Position numbers and translations under genes: made by a program. A DNA stretch of 64,000 nt from Sipunculus nudus (taxonomy: Eukaryota > Annelida > Sipuncula > Golfingiida > Sipunculidae). Below the pieces are notes generated by a model, which was not told the DNA's origin, did not search any database, and saw nothing but the letters and a program-made list of their open reading frames with translations. The number at the start of each line of letters is the position of its first letter. Position 1 is the first letter of the stretch. Location of the stretch: positions 90,405,556 through 90,469,555 of the forward strand of contig CM049310.1 of assembly GCA_026874595.1 (NCBI GenBank), written 5' to 3'. Shown here piece after piece: positions 49,152 to 61,690 of the stretch.

Positions 49152-50630
49152 TAGTACTGTGGATTTAATTTTCACAGCATGTATACATAAGGATTTAATC
49201 TGTTCAAATCTGAAATTTGAAAATAAAAGCTGCAAAATTAGGCTAGTTATTGAATTTTTTTGGAGGCTCTTGTTGTATTCCCTTACATTGTCAAGCAGTC
49301 CACTTTGATGACTGTAGGTCATTCAGTGCACATCTCTATGCTCCGCAGGCTGTTGGCATAATTTTAGATGTCCCCAAAATCTCCTACCATACCGAAAATT
49401 GGGTCATTAGGGCTTCGTTCCTTCGAGATATTAAGGAAAAAAACTCCATTTTCCATAAAAAAAGCCATTGTTACACTTCAGGGCTGCCTAATATCAAAAC
49501 CACTGATCTGTTTCTGATCGTATATAGTATTCACATTCCCAAAAATTAGGTCAGTATTGGGTATTACTTTGAAGTTATGGGCCAAAACATAATGCAATTT
49601 TTTTAAAAATCAGGAAATATATTTACTCACCTAACATGAGAATTGCTGAACCTAGAGACTTTTTTTTCATGAATATAACTTTATTATATTTATATTTTCA
49701 TTTATATAACTTTAATCAAGATTCAATTGTTTACCCAAAATTAGATCTGAATTTTGCAAATTTTTCAAGTTATTAGCATAAATAAAAAATCAATACCTTA
49801 AATTTTGTCCAACTTTGGCTCTGTTGATTTAATTTTCACAGCATATATACATAAGGATTTAATCTTTTAAAATCTGCAATTTGATTGGAATTGATTGGAA
49901 AGAATAGCTTTTATTCATGTTTTCATACACCATGTCAAGTGTTGTTTACATCTAGCCCACCTAGTAGTACAGGCTTCACTTGCATTATGTAACCCACCCC
50001 AGGCAGCTTGCCTTGGGTCAGCTTGGCCACTACCAGCAGGCTTCCCCTCTGCCCTGCACCCCCCCCCAGATGGTGCATAAACTAGATGAATGTTATTATT
50101 TTCTGTATTTGATTCATTCTTTATCTAGGCTATGCTACATTTTAGATTTTGTATTGTACCACCAGGTTCACAATGATTAAAGTGTACATTTAATTGTGTC
50201 CACAAAGTGGTATTGCTATGAAAGTGTGGATGTTCATGAGATAAGTAATTCCTTACTTCAGAGGAGTAAAAACTTCACCAGGTGTGAAATTGACTATTAA
50301 TTCCATTAATAAATTAAAACTGGGATAGTAATAAGCACAATGATATTGTTTGTCCCTAATTCAACCAACAGTGTGTATACTTTATTTGAAAAGATGTTTT
50401 ATTTTATCAAATTTACTGAATCTTTTATTTTATTTTGGTGAATAAAATTAAGCATGTACTGAAAACTCCAATGTGCAAAACTTTTTAATAGTGATTCAAG
50501 GAATATTCTTGTAGATGCCATGTTGTGGCATTATTTTCTTTTAAATTCAGTTTAAACATTTATTATTTAAAATAATAAAATATATGTGTATGCATAATAT
50601 GACCCAATATGAGCTACACTCTGGATATAT

Positions 50631-50760
50631 GATGATTGCAACTTTTGCAACAATTCTAATATTTTAACTTTTAGTTTCAGTTTTTTACTCTGTATATATA
50701 ATGATTGCAACTTTTGCAACAATTCTAATATTTTAACTTATATTTTCAGGTTTTTTTATT
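50631..50760. repeat. 70-bp tandem duplication
   Basis: ATGATTGCAACTTTTGCAAC and the following AATTCTAATATTTTAACTT occur twice. Confidence 0.9.
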
Positions 50761-50965
50761 AAAAATTTATAAAACCTGTAAATAAAAAAAATGATTCAGA
50801 TAAAAACTTCTTAATGGAAAAAGTGGATATGCTTAAAAAAATTGGCTTATATATAAACTAAAATGCATTATTCCCTTGAAAGTGAAATAAAGGTATTAGT
50901 CCATTCTGTCCACTTGCCTGTCCATCTGTAAATTTTCATATGCATTACAGTATCTCAAAACTTTT

Positions 50966-51874
50966 ACTGTTTTTCTTCATGACAGTCTTGTCAGAGTATT
51001 AGTTTGCAATCATATATTTAGAACTTTACTATAACCAAGTAGGAGGGCCCCTTTCCTCTTAGCTTTTCATATTCTTATATAAATGAAAAACTTTACAATA
51101 GAATATTTCTACGTCCACCTTCGTGCTGCCCTCACTTTTCCCTTCTCCAAACCCATCCCAAAGTCAGCCTCAGTAAGCAAGAAAAAGATGAATCAGATAT
51201 ATTCATACTTTAATATTTTGTATAACTATTCGTCCATAGGTACCTATGTACATGCCAGAAATTATGTCAATATTGTGTAATATGTAGACATAGTGGGCAT
51301 TACAATAATGTACCTGTCAAGACTAAAGAGATATTGTGTCATACAGTCACAAATTCATAAATCACTTCATCCGCATAGTTAATCATAACATCATATCTGT
51401 CAAATTGAAAGCTTGCATTTACTGTTTTTCTTCATGACAGTCTTGTCAGAGTATTAGTTTGCAATCATATATTTAGAACTTTATTATAACCAAGTAGGAG
51501 GGCCCCTTTCCTCTTAGCGTTTCATATTCTTATATAAATGAAAAACATTACAATAGAATATTTCTACATCCACCTTCGTGCTGCCCTCACTTTTCCCTTC
51601 TCCGAACCCCATCCCAAAGTCAGCCTCAGTAAGCAAGAACAAGATGAATCAGATATATTCATACTTTAATATTTTGTATAACTATTCGTCCATAGGTACC
51701 TATGTACATGCCAGAAATTATGTCAATATTGTGTAATATGTAGACATAGTGGGCATCACAATAATGTACCTTGTCAAGACTAAAGAGATATTGTGTCATA
51801 CAGTCACAAATTCATAAATCACTTCATCAGCATAGTTAATCATAACATCATATCTGTCAAATTGAAAGCTTGCA
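50966..51874. repeat. 455-bp direct tandem duplication
   Basis: Copy 1 is 50966-51420, copy 2 is 51421-51874. They begin ACTGTTTTTCTTCATGACAG and end near AAATTGAAAGCTTGCA. About ten substitutions and two short indels separate them by eye, so the duplication is recent. Confidence 0.95.
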
Positions 51875-52211
51875 GACTACCATACACTTTAGATCCTTCA
51901 ACAAATAGCCTTATCATCATTTTACTACTGCTTATAACTGCTGTCATTGCATTCATATATGCTCAAATATATCACAATTTTCAACCCCTCCTAAATAAAT
52001 AAAAAATAAACCACTATATTTGACTCTATTAATCCATCAGTCAGGTTATTTCATTTATCATTTACTCACATATTACGTTACATTCCTTTATAATAGCCCA
52101 ACATGTCCATGATATTCATAAGCTTTATCGACTCGATATAGTATCACAGTGGACAAACATTTATAGTCCAATCACGATCAGCTGAGCGCCGTGACCCATG
52201 GGTCCCTTGTT

Positions 52212-52480
52212 TTATTCTCAACAAAAATGTTAATCAAATATCTCGTCCAAATTATATTTCCATCAAAATCTAAGCATATTTTATTAGATCAGAAGACGCT
52301 GCACTTTGGAGGCACCATGGTGAAATGCCACAAATCCTATGGATTTTCATGAAACTCATTTTACATATTTAGCAATAGAGTTTCTCAACTCAATTAAATT
52401 CTCAGCAACATTCATGCATATTCAATGAGGTCAGAGGTCACCACACTTTGGTGGCATCACCCAGACTTTCCAAAAATCTG
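52212..52480 (+). repeat. R4 repeat, right part
   Basis: Two units with GGATTTTCATGAAACTCAT and the DR1 word AGGTCAGAGGTCA (52428-52440). Confidence 0.6.
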
Positions 52481-52490
52481 ATTAATCGTA

Positions 52491-54452
52491 TCCCCAGACA
52501 AAGCCGGGGGATACTATGTTTTCATGTCACGCCGCCGCCGCATATAAATCTTGTTGGCGCGATAACTCAAAAAATATTTCACAGATCTTTACAAAACTTG
52601 GTATATGTATAGATATGGGTGAAAGGACGATGCCTTTTTAAAATGAGGTCATGACCTTAACTAGGAGAGTGTCCTTGACTTTGAATAGTTCCAATTTTTG
52701 GGGAAATCACACAAATTTTAAATATCTCAAGAAATCTTGCATGGATTGATCCCAAAATCAAGTTGCTTGAAGATCATAGATAGGGTTCTCATGTTCCAGA
52801 AACTGGTTGCGCCACCTATTATTCTTTACTTGTTTTTGTGCCTTTTAATACCCCCTAAATTGCCACTTGACAGTACTGTGAGCATTATAAGTCAAAAACT
52901 AATGGATAGATTGCTTTTATATTATGCATATACATCGATATGGGTTATTGGATGATGTTTATTTAAATTTTGGTCATGACCTTTCCTATGAGAGTGGCCT
53001 TGACCTTTAATATTCCCATATTTGATTAAATTCACACAAAATCTTTAATATCTCGGTAAGGGATACATGGAATGATCCAAAAATCAAATTGACCGAAGAT
53101 CTTGGATAGCTTCATCTTTTGCAGAAGACAGGTGATGCCACTTTGTGTCGTTTCTTGTTAAACTGATGTTAACGCAATAATTTTGTAAGAATTTGAGGTA
53201 CAGTCACCAAACCCACAGGTTTGATGCATCTTATCAACGGCTAGGTCAAGTGTGAACTTGGATGACCTTGATGCATTTTTTCAAGGTAACAACAGCGATT
53301 ATGCTGAAATGATATTAGGGCAAAAATTCAAAGAGAATTTGTGGTACAGTCACCAAACCTACATTTTATATGCATCTTATAAAGGGCTAGGCCAAGTTCG
53401 AATATGGATGACCTTGATGCATTTTTCAAGGTCACAGAGGTGATAACGCTGAAATGATGTTAATATTAATATCTCACTGAGGGATGCATGGATTGGTCCA
53501 AAAATCAAATTGACATAAGATCTTTGATTGCATTGTTTTTCTGAAGACAGGTGGCACCACCTTATCTTGTTTTCTTGCTAAAATGATGTTTAAACGGAAT
53601 AACTTTGTAAGAATTTGAGGTACAGTCACCAAACCCACAAGTTTGATGCATATCTCAAAAATTCTTCCCTGGATTGATCCAAAAATCAACTTGACCAAAG
53701 ATCTAGGACAGTGTTGTCAGGTACCAGCAACTGGTGGCGCCACCTGTTATCCTTTTCTTGTTTTTGTGCCGTTTAATACCCCAATCATTGGCCCTTTACA
53801 GTACTGTCAGCATTATAAGTCAAAAACCAATGGACAGATTTCTTTCCTATTATGCATATACATAGACATGGGTTATGGGAATGAAGTATGTATAAATTGG
53901 GGTCATGACCTTTCCGATGAGAGTGACCTTGACCTTGAATATTGTCATATATGGTGAAAATCACACAGAATCATTAATATCTGAATAAGGGATGCATGGA
54001 TTAGTCCAAAAACCAAACTGACTGGAGATCTTGGATAGCTTTGTCTTCTGCAGAAGACAGGTGGCGCCACCTTCTGTCCTTTTCTTGTTTTCGCGCTTTT
54101 TAATACCCCATCATTGCTACTTGACAGTACTGAGCATTATAGGTCTAAAACTAAAGGACAGATTGGGCTGAAATTGTGCATGTCCATTGATCTTGGATAC
54201 CTCCATCTTGTATTCAAGACTGGTGGCACTATCTGCAATCGTTATTGTGTGGCGTCCTTCCATACGTTTGCTTTCGGTAAAAATTGCTCATATATCCGGA
54301 ATGGTTCAAGGTATTGGTATTGGTCTGAAATTATATACGATTGATTATATTCATTAGATTTCTGATCCTGTAAATGTTTGAAATACGACCCTTTAATGGA
54401 CGTTCCACCCTGAAAGTATATTCGTCGGAGGAATGAGAACCTTTAACCCATT
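52491..54452 (+). mobile_element. Helitron-like element R3, copy with 5' end
   Basis: Starts A|TCCCCAGACAAAGCC with a hairpin to GGGGGATACTATG, then a (GCC)n stretch. Modules follow with TGACCTTGA words and GGTGGCGCCACC-like palindromes (about 52805, 53552, 53735, 54060). The 3' end is lost or interrupted. Non-coding. Confidence 0.6.
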
Positions 54453-54484
54453 CAGCTGAGCGCCGTGACCCACGTGTCCCTTGT
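54453..54484 (+). repeat. Solitary right end of the hairpin-capped family
   Basis: CAGCTGAGCGCCGTGACCCA, then CGTGTCCCTTGTT, without a matching left hairpin nearby. The palindrome here has one changed base. Confidence 0.65.
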
Positions 54485-54954
54485 TTTCAGTATACTCATA
54501 TGAATTAAGAATATTTAATTATGCCACATTTTTATATCACATTTTTTATCACATTGATCTCCGAGTCATCCGTCCACCGGTCCAAAGGCCTTTGTGAACG
54601 CGCTGGTCAAATTTCTAAGTAGAAGATAATGATATATTTTGAATTTAAATACCGTTATCCAGTAAGAGAATGCAGATTAATGATTATAATGATGAAGTAA
54701 GGTAAAAGCCGGAGATGCATTAGAGCAGATGGATACTGTCGTTTAACAGCTGATGATTAGTTCTTTCTTCTTCTTCTTCTTTTCTTCTGCAGTCAGTTTA
54801 TCGTTCCTGTTTCCTACTGTTCTGTCATTTTTTTCCGACATATTCTTCACAATGCCTGCTTTTTATTATTCTTTTCCTAGTAGCATGTTAATTCAATATA
54901 CCATTGCTGTGAAAGTGTGCTTTTATCATAATTACTTGATTTATTTCATACCGG
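54485..54954. other. Non-coding stretch
   Basis: Contains a TTC-rich tract near 54760. No gene recognised. Confidence 0.5.
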
Positions 54955-55546
54955 TTCCGCCGCCGCCGCCGCATATAAATCTTGTTGGCGCGATAACTCA
55001 AAAAATATTTCAGGGATCTTTACCAAACTTGGTATATGTATAGATATTGGTGAGAGGACGACGCCTATCTAAAATGAGGTCATGACCTTGACTAGGAGAG
55101 TGTCCTTGACCTTGAATAGGTCAAATTTTGGGGAAAATCACACAAATTCTTAAATATCTCAAGATATCTTGCATGGATTGATCCCAAAATCAAGTTGATG
55201 GAAGATCATGGATAGGGTTGTCATGTTCCAGAAACTGGTGGCGCCAGCTATTATTCTTTACTTGTTTTCGTGCCGTTTATTACCCCCAAAATTGCTCCTT
55301 GACAGTACTGTGAGCATTATAAGTCAAAAACTAATGAACAGATTTCTTTCATATTATGCATATACATAGACATAGATTAGGGGATGATGTATATTGAAAT
55401 TGGGGTCATGACCTTTTCTATGAGAGTGACCTTTTCTTTGAGTGTGGTCTGATATTGTTGCTGAAGATAGGGGGCCTATTCTTAAAGGGGGGGGGGATTA
55501 ATTGTCTGGGGATACTATGGCACCTGCGGTGCCAAGAAATGTCTAG
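54955..55546 (+). mobile_element. Helitron-like element R3, copy with 3' end
   Basis: The body repeats the start of the 52491 copy (GCATATAAATCTTGTTGGCG). The 3' end reads TTGTCTGGGGATACTATG, then hairpin GGCACC-TGC-GGTGCC (55519-55533), nine nt, then CTAG (55543-55546) followed by T. This is the canonical Helitron terminus. Confidence 0.75.
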
Positions 55547-55900
55547 TTATTATTATTATTATTATTTAAACATATATTTATACATGGTAGCCCGTTCAGA
55601 CAAGATTGTCTTATCTGCCACATGCAGGGCCCTGTTATAAATATAGGCTATACAGTTAATACAATGTATAAAACATGTAAAATGCAATCAGAATTAATAA
55701 AAGTGACTAAATATAAAATTATGCAGTAAGATGGGATGTTAAACATGAAAATATATAACTTCCATCCTACTTTTTACCTACATTTTCCTACTTTTTCTAC
55801 TTCTATCCAACTCTTTCTGTATTTTCATTTATACTTTTGTACTACCTTTAAACCTTCTTCGTCTGTCACTCTCTGTCCTTCTCCGTTTGTCTCTCTATCT
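55547..55900. other. Non-coding flank
   Basis: Short (TTA)n run then AT-rich sequence. No gene. Confidence 0.5.
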
Positions 55901-55961
55901 TTCTCTCTCTCTGTCTGTTTGTCTGTCTGTCTCTCTTTCTGTCTGTCTCTTTATCTCTTTA

Positions 55962-56040
<79 letters not shown>

Positions 56041-56200
56041 GTCTTTCTCCCTCTTTCTCTCTGTCTCTTTTCTGTCTCTCCCCTTTTTGTCTGTCTCTCT
56101 CTTTCTCTCTGTCTCTGTCTCTGTCTGTCTCTCTCTCTCTCTCTTTCTCTCATTCATTTATATAATTTACGATCTTCTGTATCTCTATGATATCGTGACA

Positions 56201-56268
<68 letters not shown>

Positions 56269-56425
56269 GTCTTTCTCCCTCTTTCTCTCTGTCTCTCTTC
56301 TGTCTCTCCCATTTTTGTCTGTCTCTCTCTTTCTCTCTGTCTCTGTCTCTCTCTCTCTCTCTCTTTCTCTCATTCATTTATATAATTTACGATCTTCTGT
56401 ATCTCTATGATATCGTGACAGTTTT
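55900..56425. repeat. (CT)n/(CTGT)n array with 220-bp higher-order period
   Basis: Within the CT-rich tract a unique 54-nt block (CATTCATTTATATAATTTAC to ATATCGTGACAGTTT) occurs identically at 56151 and 56371, and the CT-rich sequence before each copy also aligns. Confidence 0.9.
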
Positions 56426-57227
56426 TCAGCTGAAATAAAGCACAAGATTGTCGTTATTAGTTCAGCACCAGCTCCTCTTTCGGGACTACACCACGCGCCT
56501 GTGCCTTCATCAGCGAAGCCCAACCAAATGTCTATATGAACTTTATCCAATAACCCGCTAAATTTCTCATTGTACCCAACACAAAAGAATACCCCGTGTG
56601 ACTATAATTCAGTTACTGAACAAATGCCAGTCTTCAGTAACTCGATTTGTAATGTTGAATCTCGGGGATTTCTCGATGTTTCGATGTTTTTTATCGCATT
56701 GAATACACAAAATGGTCTCTTAGTGAATAGTTATTCGGAATCGAAATATATCTTCAAAGTGAATGGAAAGGATCTCTGACGGAACGGAAAGATAGGTGAT
56801 GGTAAAAGACGAATCGTTCAAGAGGACAATCCAGTTAGGATTGGTGAATGCTTAATTAGGTACGCTGAAAGTCTGTTACCAAAAATCATTGTAGACCATC
56901 CAAGGTTGATTGCACAAGCCTAAGTAAATCCTTTCAATCTATTTCCTCCTCGGCACTAATTCTTTAAATGAATTGTATCAAAACGCGCGATGACGCTGTT
57001 TTCCTTTTTTGGATTCATACGGTAGATATACAGATCACTGTTGTATGAAAGCTCTACACACGCCTCAATACAAGGGGTAGGCCTTTATGTCCCTCCACTT
57101 TTGAGCAAGGGGTTATGGCCAATGTGTGTGTTTATAAAAAAAAAGTTGTCCCACCTATGAAAACCCTTCCACTCCTAGTCACCTCCCCCCCCCCCCCCCC
57201 CCCAACCCTGAATATAAACCACTGAAG

Positions 57228-57289
<62 letters not shown>

Positions 57290-58020
57290 CTCTCATCTAA
57301 ACTTACTTTTAACTTATATTTTGAATCCTGATGACTTTGAATATGTCACCAGTGTAACTGTCGTTATGTAATCCTGGTAAAATATAAAAATCCAAACACT
57401 GTGTGTGTATCTTTTGCGGGCTATATCACATTGAGATCTATACAGAGAAGTTTTTTTTAAGTAAAACTGACACTTAACGATGGCTCGTCCATCCTTAAGG
57501 ATATTTTCTGAAATCAAGACACAATGAAATCTTCTTCCCTATTTCACGGGGAAACCTTGACAAGTACAATAGCCATTTGTACTGTGAAATGGATAAACTA
57601 TTGAAGGTAGTGTCAACGTGCTTTTTTTAAAATGTTTCCCCTCGGGCACTCACAGTACAGAGATGGGTCGTATGTAGTTAATGTTAGTCGTGGCCGGTCG
57701 CCGGTGTCTTCTCTCCGCGTGTCATGCCGGGAACACGGAAACGTGCCGAAATGGAGCTTTTCTGCACTCGACTTGCAACAAGAAAAATTATATGCATGCA
57801 GGGCTGACTTCTTGATTAAAATGGGGTTCATGAGGTTCATGACTTTCTTTACAAGTTATCGAGTCTTGTCCGGGGACAAAAACTTAATTTGATACGTGAT
57901 AGTTTCAGAAGCGATATGAATGTGACCCTGTGTGTGCAACAGTAAATTATAAATGTTCTTTAAGTCCCGTGATCAATTAATGATATTAAAATTTGTCAGA
58001 GTAGTACTCGTCACTCGTTA
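56426..58020. other. Non-coding stretch with simple repeats
   Basis: Poly-C at about 57186-57203 and (CT)n at about 57230-57287. A GC-richer block at 57632-57892 has open frames on both strands that I cannot assign. Confidence 0.4.
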
Positions 58021-58029
58021 TATTGTGCA

Positions 58030-58225
58030 GTTATAATAATAATAATAAATATAATAATAATAATTATTATTATTATCATTATTATTTTTCATTATTATGA
58101 TACAAATAATGTATAAGAAGTAGTTAATGATAATATTATCAATAAATATAAAATTAAATACAAAAATAATGATAATAAATAATATTACAGTAAATAATAA
58201 TGATAATAGTTGGGATTATTATTAG

Positions 58226-58294
<69 letters not shown>

Positions 58295-58310
58295 TTTCAT
58301 TATCTTCATT
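58030..58310. repeat. (TTA)n/(ATA)n trinucleotide array
   Basis: Long TTA repeats flanked by degenerate AAT/TAA repeats. Confidence 0.9.
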
Positions 58311-59924
58311 ATTATCATTATTTTTATCATTTTATATAAATAAATTAAATACAAAAATTATAATTAAGGTTAACATAGTAGTTGAGTTTATAAAAGGTTA
58401 AGGGTGCAGATATTATTTTTTTCAAAATCTAAACACCATGAGAAGGGTATCCCTCTCCCATACCCTAACCCTTTGCGCCCTCGTATTCTAACATGCTGTA
58501 AGCCGCCCCTGAGCACCCCTGTGTTAATCACAGCAAATGTGTCACGGTTCATCCAAAAAAAAAAATAAGGGGTTTGAACACAGCCAAGGCAGCTTTAAAA
58601 CTTAGGCGGGTAACTATACCAATGAATGGCCCGGTCCCCGGCCGGGAAAAGAAACTGATCAATCTCACAATGGATAAGAATTCTTTAAATTAAAAACATT
58701 ATTGTGATTCAGATTAACTCAGCATTCTATGCAGTGTTCTTTTAATCTACACTAACCTTCGACAAAATAACATCAAAATTCATCCATATGTTGTAGTAAG
58801 TTAAATCAAAGAAAAGTAAAATATGCAGTTTTGGCATGGACGGTGAGCTTGATCCGATGATAGCCGTTTGTGTAGGATGAATTCACATAGGACTCTAAAC
58901 GTGTATAGCTTCTTAAAACTGATCGCAAAGCTCAGCCACCACTTAATTGAAATAATGTTAAACTCAATCGTATCCTACGATATAATTTTAGGATTTAGGC
59001 GTGGACCAGAAAAATCGTTAGTCCGCTCTTAAATTTGCCGATAAACGTCCCTTGCCGTCCCTTTCCGCAGACAGATTTCGGTCTGGACACAGTCAATGGA
59101 GCACTTTCGTGTCTCATCACAGTACCGTTATCTCCCAGTTACTTGAAACCGCTCATGGTGGCTTCCATTTTGCGCACACACTATTTCCCGATGACAAAGG
59201 TTGCATGTCGAAATTATGGGTATACCGCCAGCGGAATATCGATCATTTACTAAGGTGCAGGCAGTAACTGATGAAATATGAAAATCTTTCATTCTGACTT
59301 AATAACCTATATTTGTTTAAACATATAATGAAACTTTTGTAACTCCAAACAACTGGAAGTGTGTGTGGGAATAAAACTTTTGCTTTTTCTTTGGCCTCCT
59401 CGGTATCTCGGGGCGGATGTCTGCCGGACATCCTGAGAAGTATTACTCTAGATATGATCTGATAAGCAAAAGGTGCATCTGCAACCAATCAATAAAAGAC
59501 ATTGACCACGTGGCTGTTTGTTACCATGGTAACACTTAATTGTGCGGCAGTATCTTTAACAACGGGAGTAATCACACCTTCAATCTAGATTGTCATGGCC
59601 AAGAAAGGTGAATACCGGAGGGAATGATTAGTCTATGAGCTTCAAAGTGCTACATTGAAATAGCATCCTTGCTAGCAAATCTCCCGAAAAAGAAGGTTTA
59701 ATGTAAACGTCACATATAATTTGACAAAATAGCATCTAGTGGAAAAGCAATAAGAAAATATTATGAATTAATATAACTGATTCTACAATTGTTAAAGATA
59801 TATAGTTGATTTTGCTAAATTTTGAATAATCATATAGTCTGGATTATTTGTCTTATACTACTTCGGTTAATGTTATTAAATTTCAAGTGTAATGATTAGT
59901 CACTACAGGACCTCCCACCAGGCC
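58311..59924. other. Non-coding stretch
   Basis: No recognisable gene. A GC-richer open frame at about 59052-59267 has no family I know. Confidence 0.4.
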
Positions 59925-60400
59925 CTCTGACCTCATGCCGTGATATAAATATAGGCGAGAAACTGTATTGGTTAATATTTATAACAAGTTTCATGAATAT
60001 GCATCCGATTGTTGGTAACTTATCATGGCCCCACCAATGTCTGGTGATATGTGACCTCATTAAATATGCTTGGATTTTGCCGGGGATCGAACATTGACGA
60101 AACAGTGTATATTGCTAAATATTTCAGTTTGGTTTCATCAAAATCCATCCTATTCCTGATAAGTTATTGCGGCCACACAATAAAGTAGCCTGGTGACCTC
60201 TGACCTCATTAAATATGCGTGGAATTTGCCTATAATTTAACTGGGCGGGATAATCTATTGGTTAGCAGTTAGGGTGAGTATCGTGAAAATCCGTCGAAAC
60301 CTGGTAATTAGGTTATCGCGGCAACACTTAAAGTTAATGGACGGACGGACGGACCGTGGGTAGAGCATGATACTTCCCGCCATAGACGGGTGTACAAAAA
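59925..60400 (-). repeat. R4 repeat, about 148-bp units, inverted copy
   Basis: Three GACCTCAT anchors (about 59943, 60051, 60199) mark the units. One carries the perfect DR1 word (60194-60206). It ends with a GGACGGACGG run and a CCCGCCATAGACGGG hairpin, as in the 16860 copy. Confidence 0.65.
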
Positions 60401-60608
60401 TTGCTTTCCAAAGGATCAGTGTTGATATTGATTACACTGTCAAAAGGTTGATCTTTGGGGCATTGTTAGATTTTGCATAATAATTAAATTGATTATTATT
60501 TACATAGGCTATTAAGACTTTTCCAGGTCCAAAGCAAACTGGTGAATTTCTACAAAACCTGTGAGCAGAAGGGGCCGGTAAACAAGGACCAACCAAACTT
60601 AGAAATAG

Positions 60609-60665
<57 letters not shown>

Positions 60666-61434
60666 TACAACCGAAAAACAGCTCCGGATTTTCCGACGGG
60701 TGCCCTTTTCTTTTTCTTTCCATTTACCTGCATGCGAGAATTAGGTAATAAGTCTACCAGCACTCCAAAAACACCTTATGAAGTGTACCAAGGTGTTGTC
60801 CCCCTCCCTTTCTAACATCCGGTAGCGATATTCTTGAGCAACTCCATAGCCTCGTACCCGTCGGGTATATTTAATTTAACAGACGCCGCAGCGAAGCCAT
60901 GGTTACTGCCTATGTCGCGTCAAACCGGACGTGTATAAATCTACATTTTACAGCTTTGCGCTTGGCAAGGTTGAAAAACATGATATAAGAATTATACCCC
61001 ATGGTTTATTGTCCTAAACGAGAAGACCATTTGGTCGCTATCATATATCATTCCGACTTCAAAGGGACTCCCTTTAGTCTGGTTTCTTGTTAATAAATGT
61101 GAATTTATCCAGCTTCAGTTCAAATATGAATTAAGTGAATAAATTTAGTGTTAGCGATTTTTCATGCGATGTGAACTGGGGTTTATGGGGATAGAAACTC
61201 TTCCAGTAATTAAGGAAAGGGAGCGAGTTATGTTATTTGATTATGAAACAACCAAGACCATAGAATAAATTGAAATAGCTCAATGTGTTTGTAACGATTT
61301 GAACACAATATTTATGCACAACTAGTTATTTATTCAGTCTCAAAGTGATCACTAGAAGCCTACTACCGTCGGTTGCATAAGGACTTAAATCATTAAGCAC
61401 CAATCCCTTTATCTCATTTTAAATGGACAAATAT
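60401..61434. other. Non-coding stretch
   Basis: Contains (AT)n at about 60614-60661 and a TACCCGTCGGGTA mini-hairpin near 60856. No gene. Confidence 0.5.
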
Positions 61435-61690
61435 TAGAAATATCACGCAATCATAATCAGAATCCCATGACATTTTCGATGTATTTCGGGAATGGGCCAA
61501 TCGATTCGATTTTGGTTTGGATCCGGAACATGATCCGATTTCAGGAACGTCACCAAAGAATGTTCACAAATGTTCAACCACTTATGCACGAATGAACCTG
61601 GGGATAAGTGAATGCTAACACGGATTTGGGAGCAACCCTCAATAGGAACCCAAACATGGCAGAGGCTTACATTCCTTAGAATACAAATTT
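61435..61690 (-). repeat. R5 dispersed repeat, copy 3 (inverted)
   Basis: On the minus strand it reads AATTTGTATTCTAAGGAATG, CTGCCATGTTTGGG and AGCATTCACTTATCC, matching copies at 38385 and 40770. Confidence 0.6.

Larger units (their letters stand above)
48252..52211 (+). mobile_element. Hairpin-capped element, plus orientation, long copy
   Basis: The left hairpin TAGCTCAGCTGACT / AGTCATCTGAGCTA starts at 48252 and is followed by a GTCCGTC-rich microsatellite. The right end is CAGCTGAGCGCC, then GACCCATGGGTC, then CCTTGTT, ending at 52211. The interior holds a partial duplication of its own left arm (about 49360-49900), a MITE, a 70-bp duplication and a 455-bp tandem duplication. No transposase or helicase frame. 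Confidence 0.75.

Noticed and set aside
55736-56410. 224-codon Leu/Ser-rich frame and Arg/Glu-rich frames opposite
   Set aside because: Translations of a CT/GA simple repeat, not a gene.
58154-58401. Poly-Ile and poly-Leu frames
   Set aside because: Translations of a TTA trinucleotide array.
59035-59267. Overlapping plus-strand frames in a GC-richer block
   Set aside because: No recognised domain, no splice support and no neighbouring exon.
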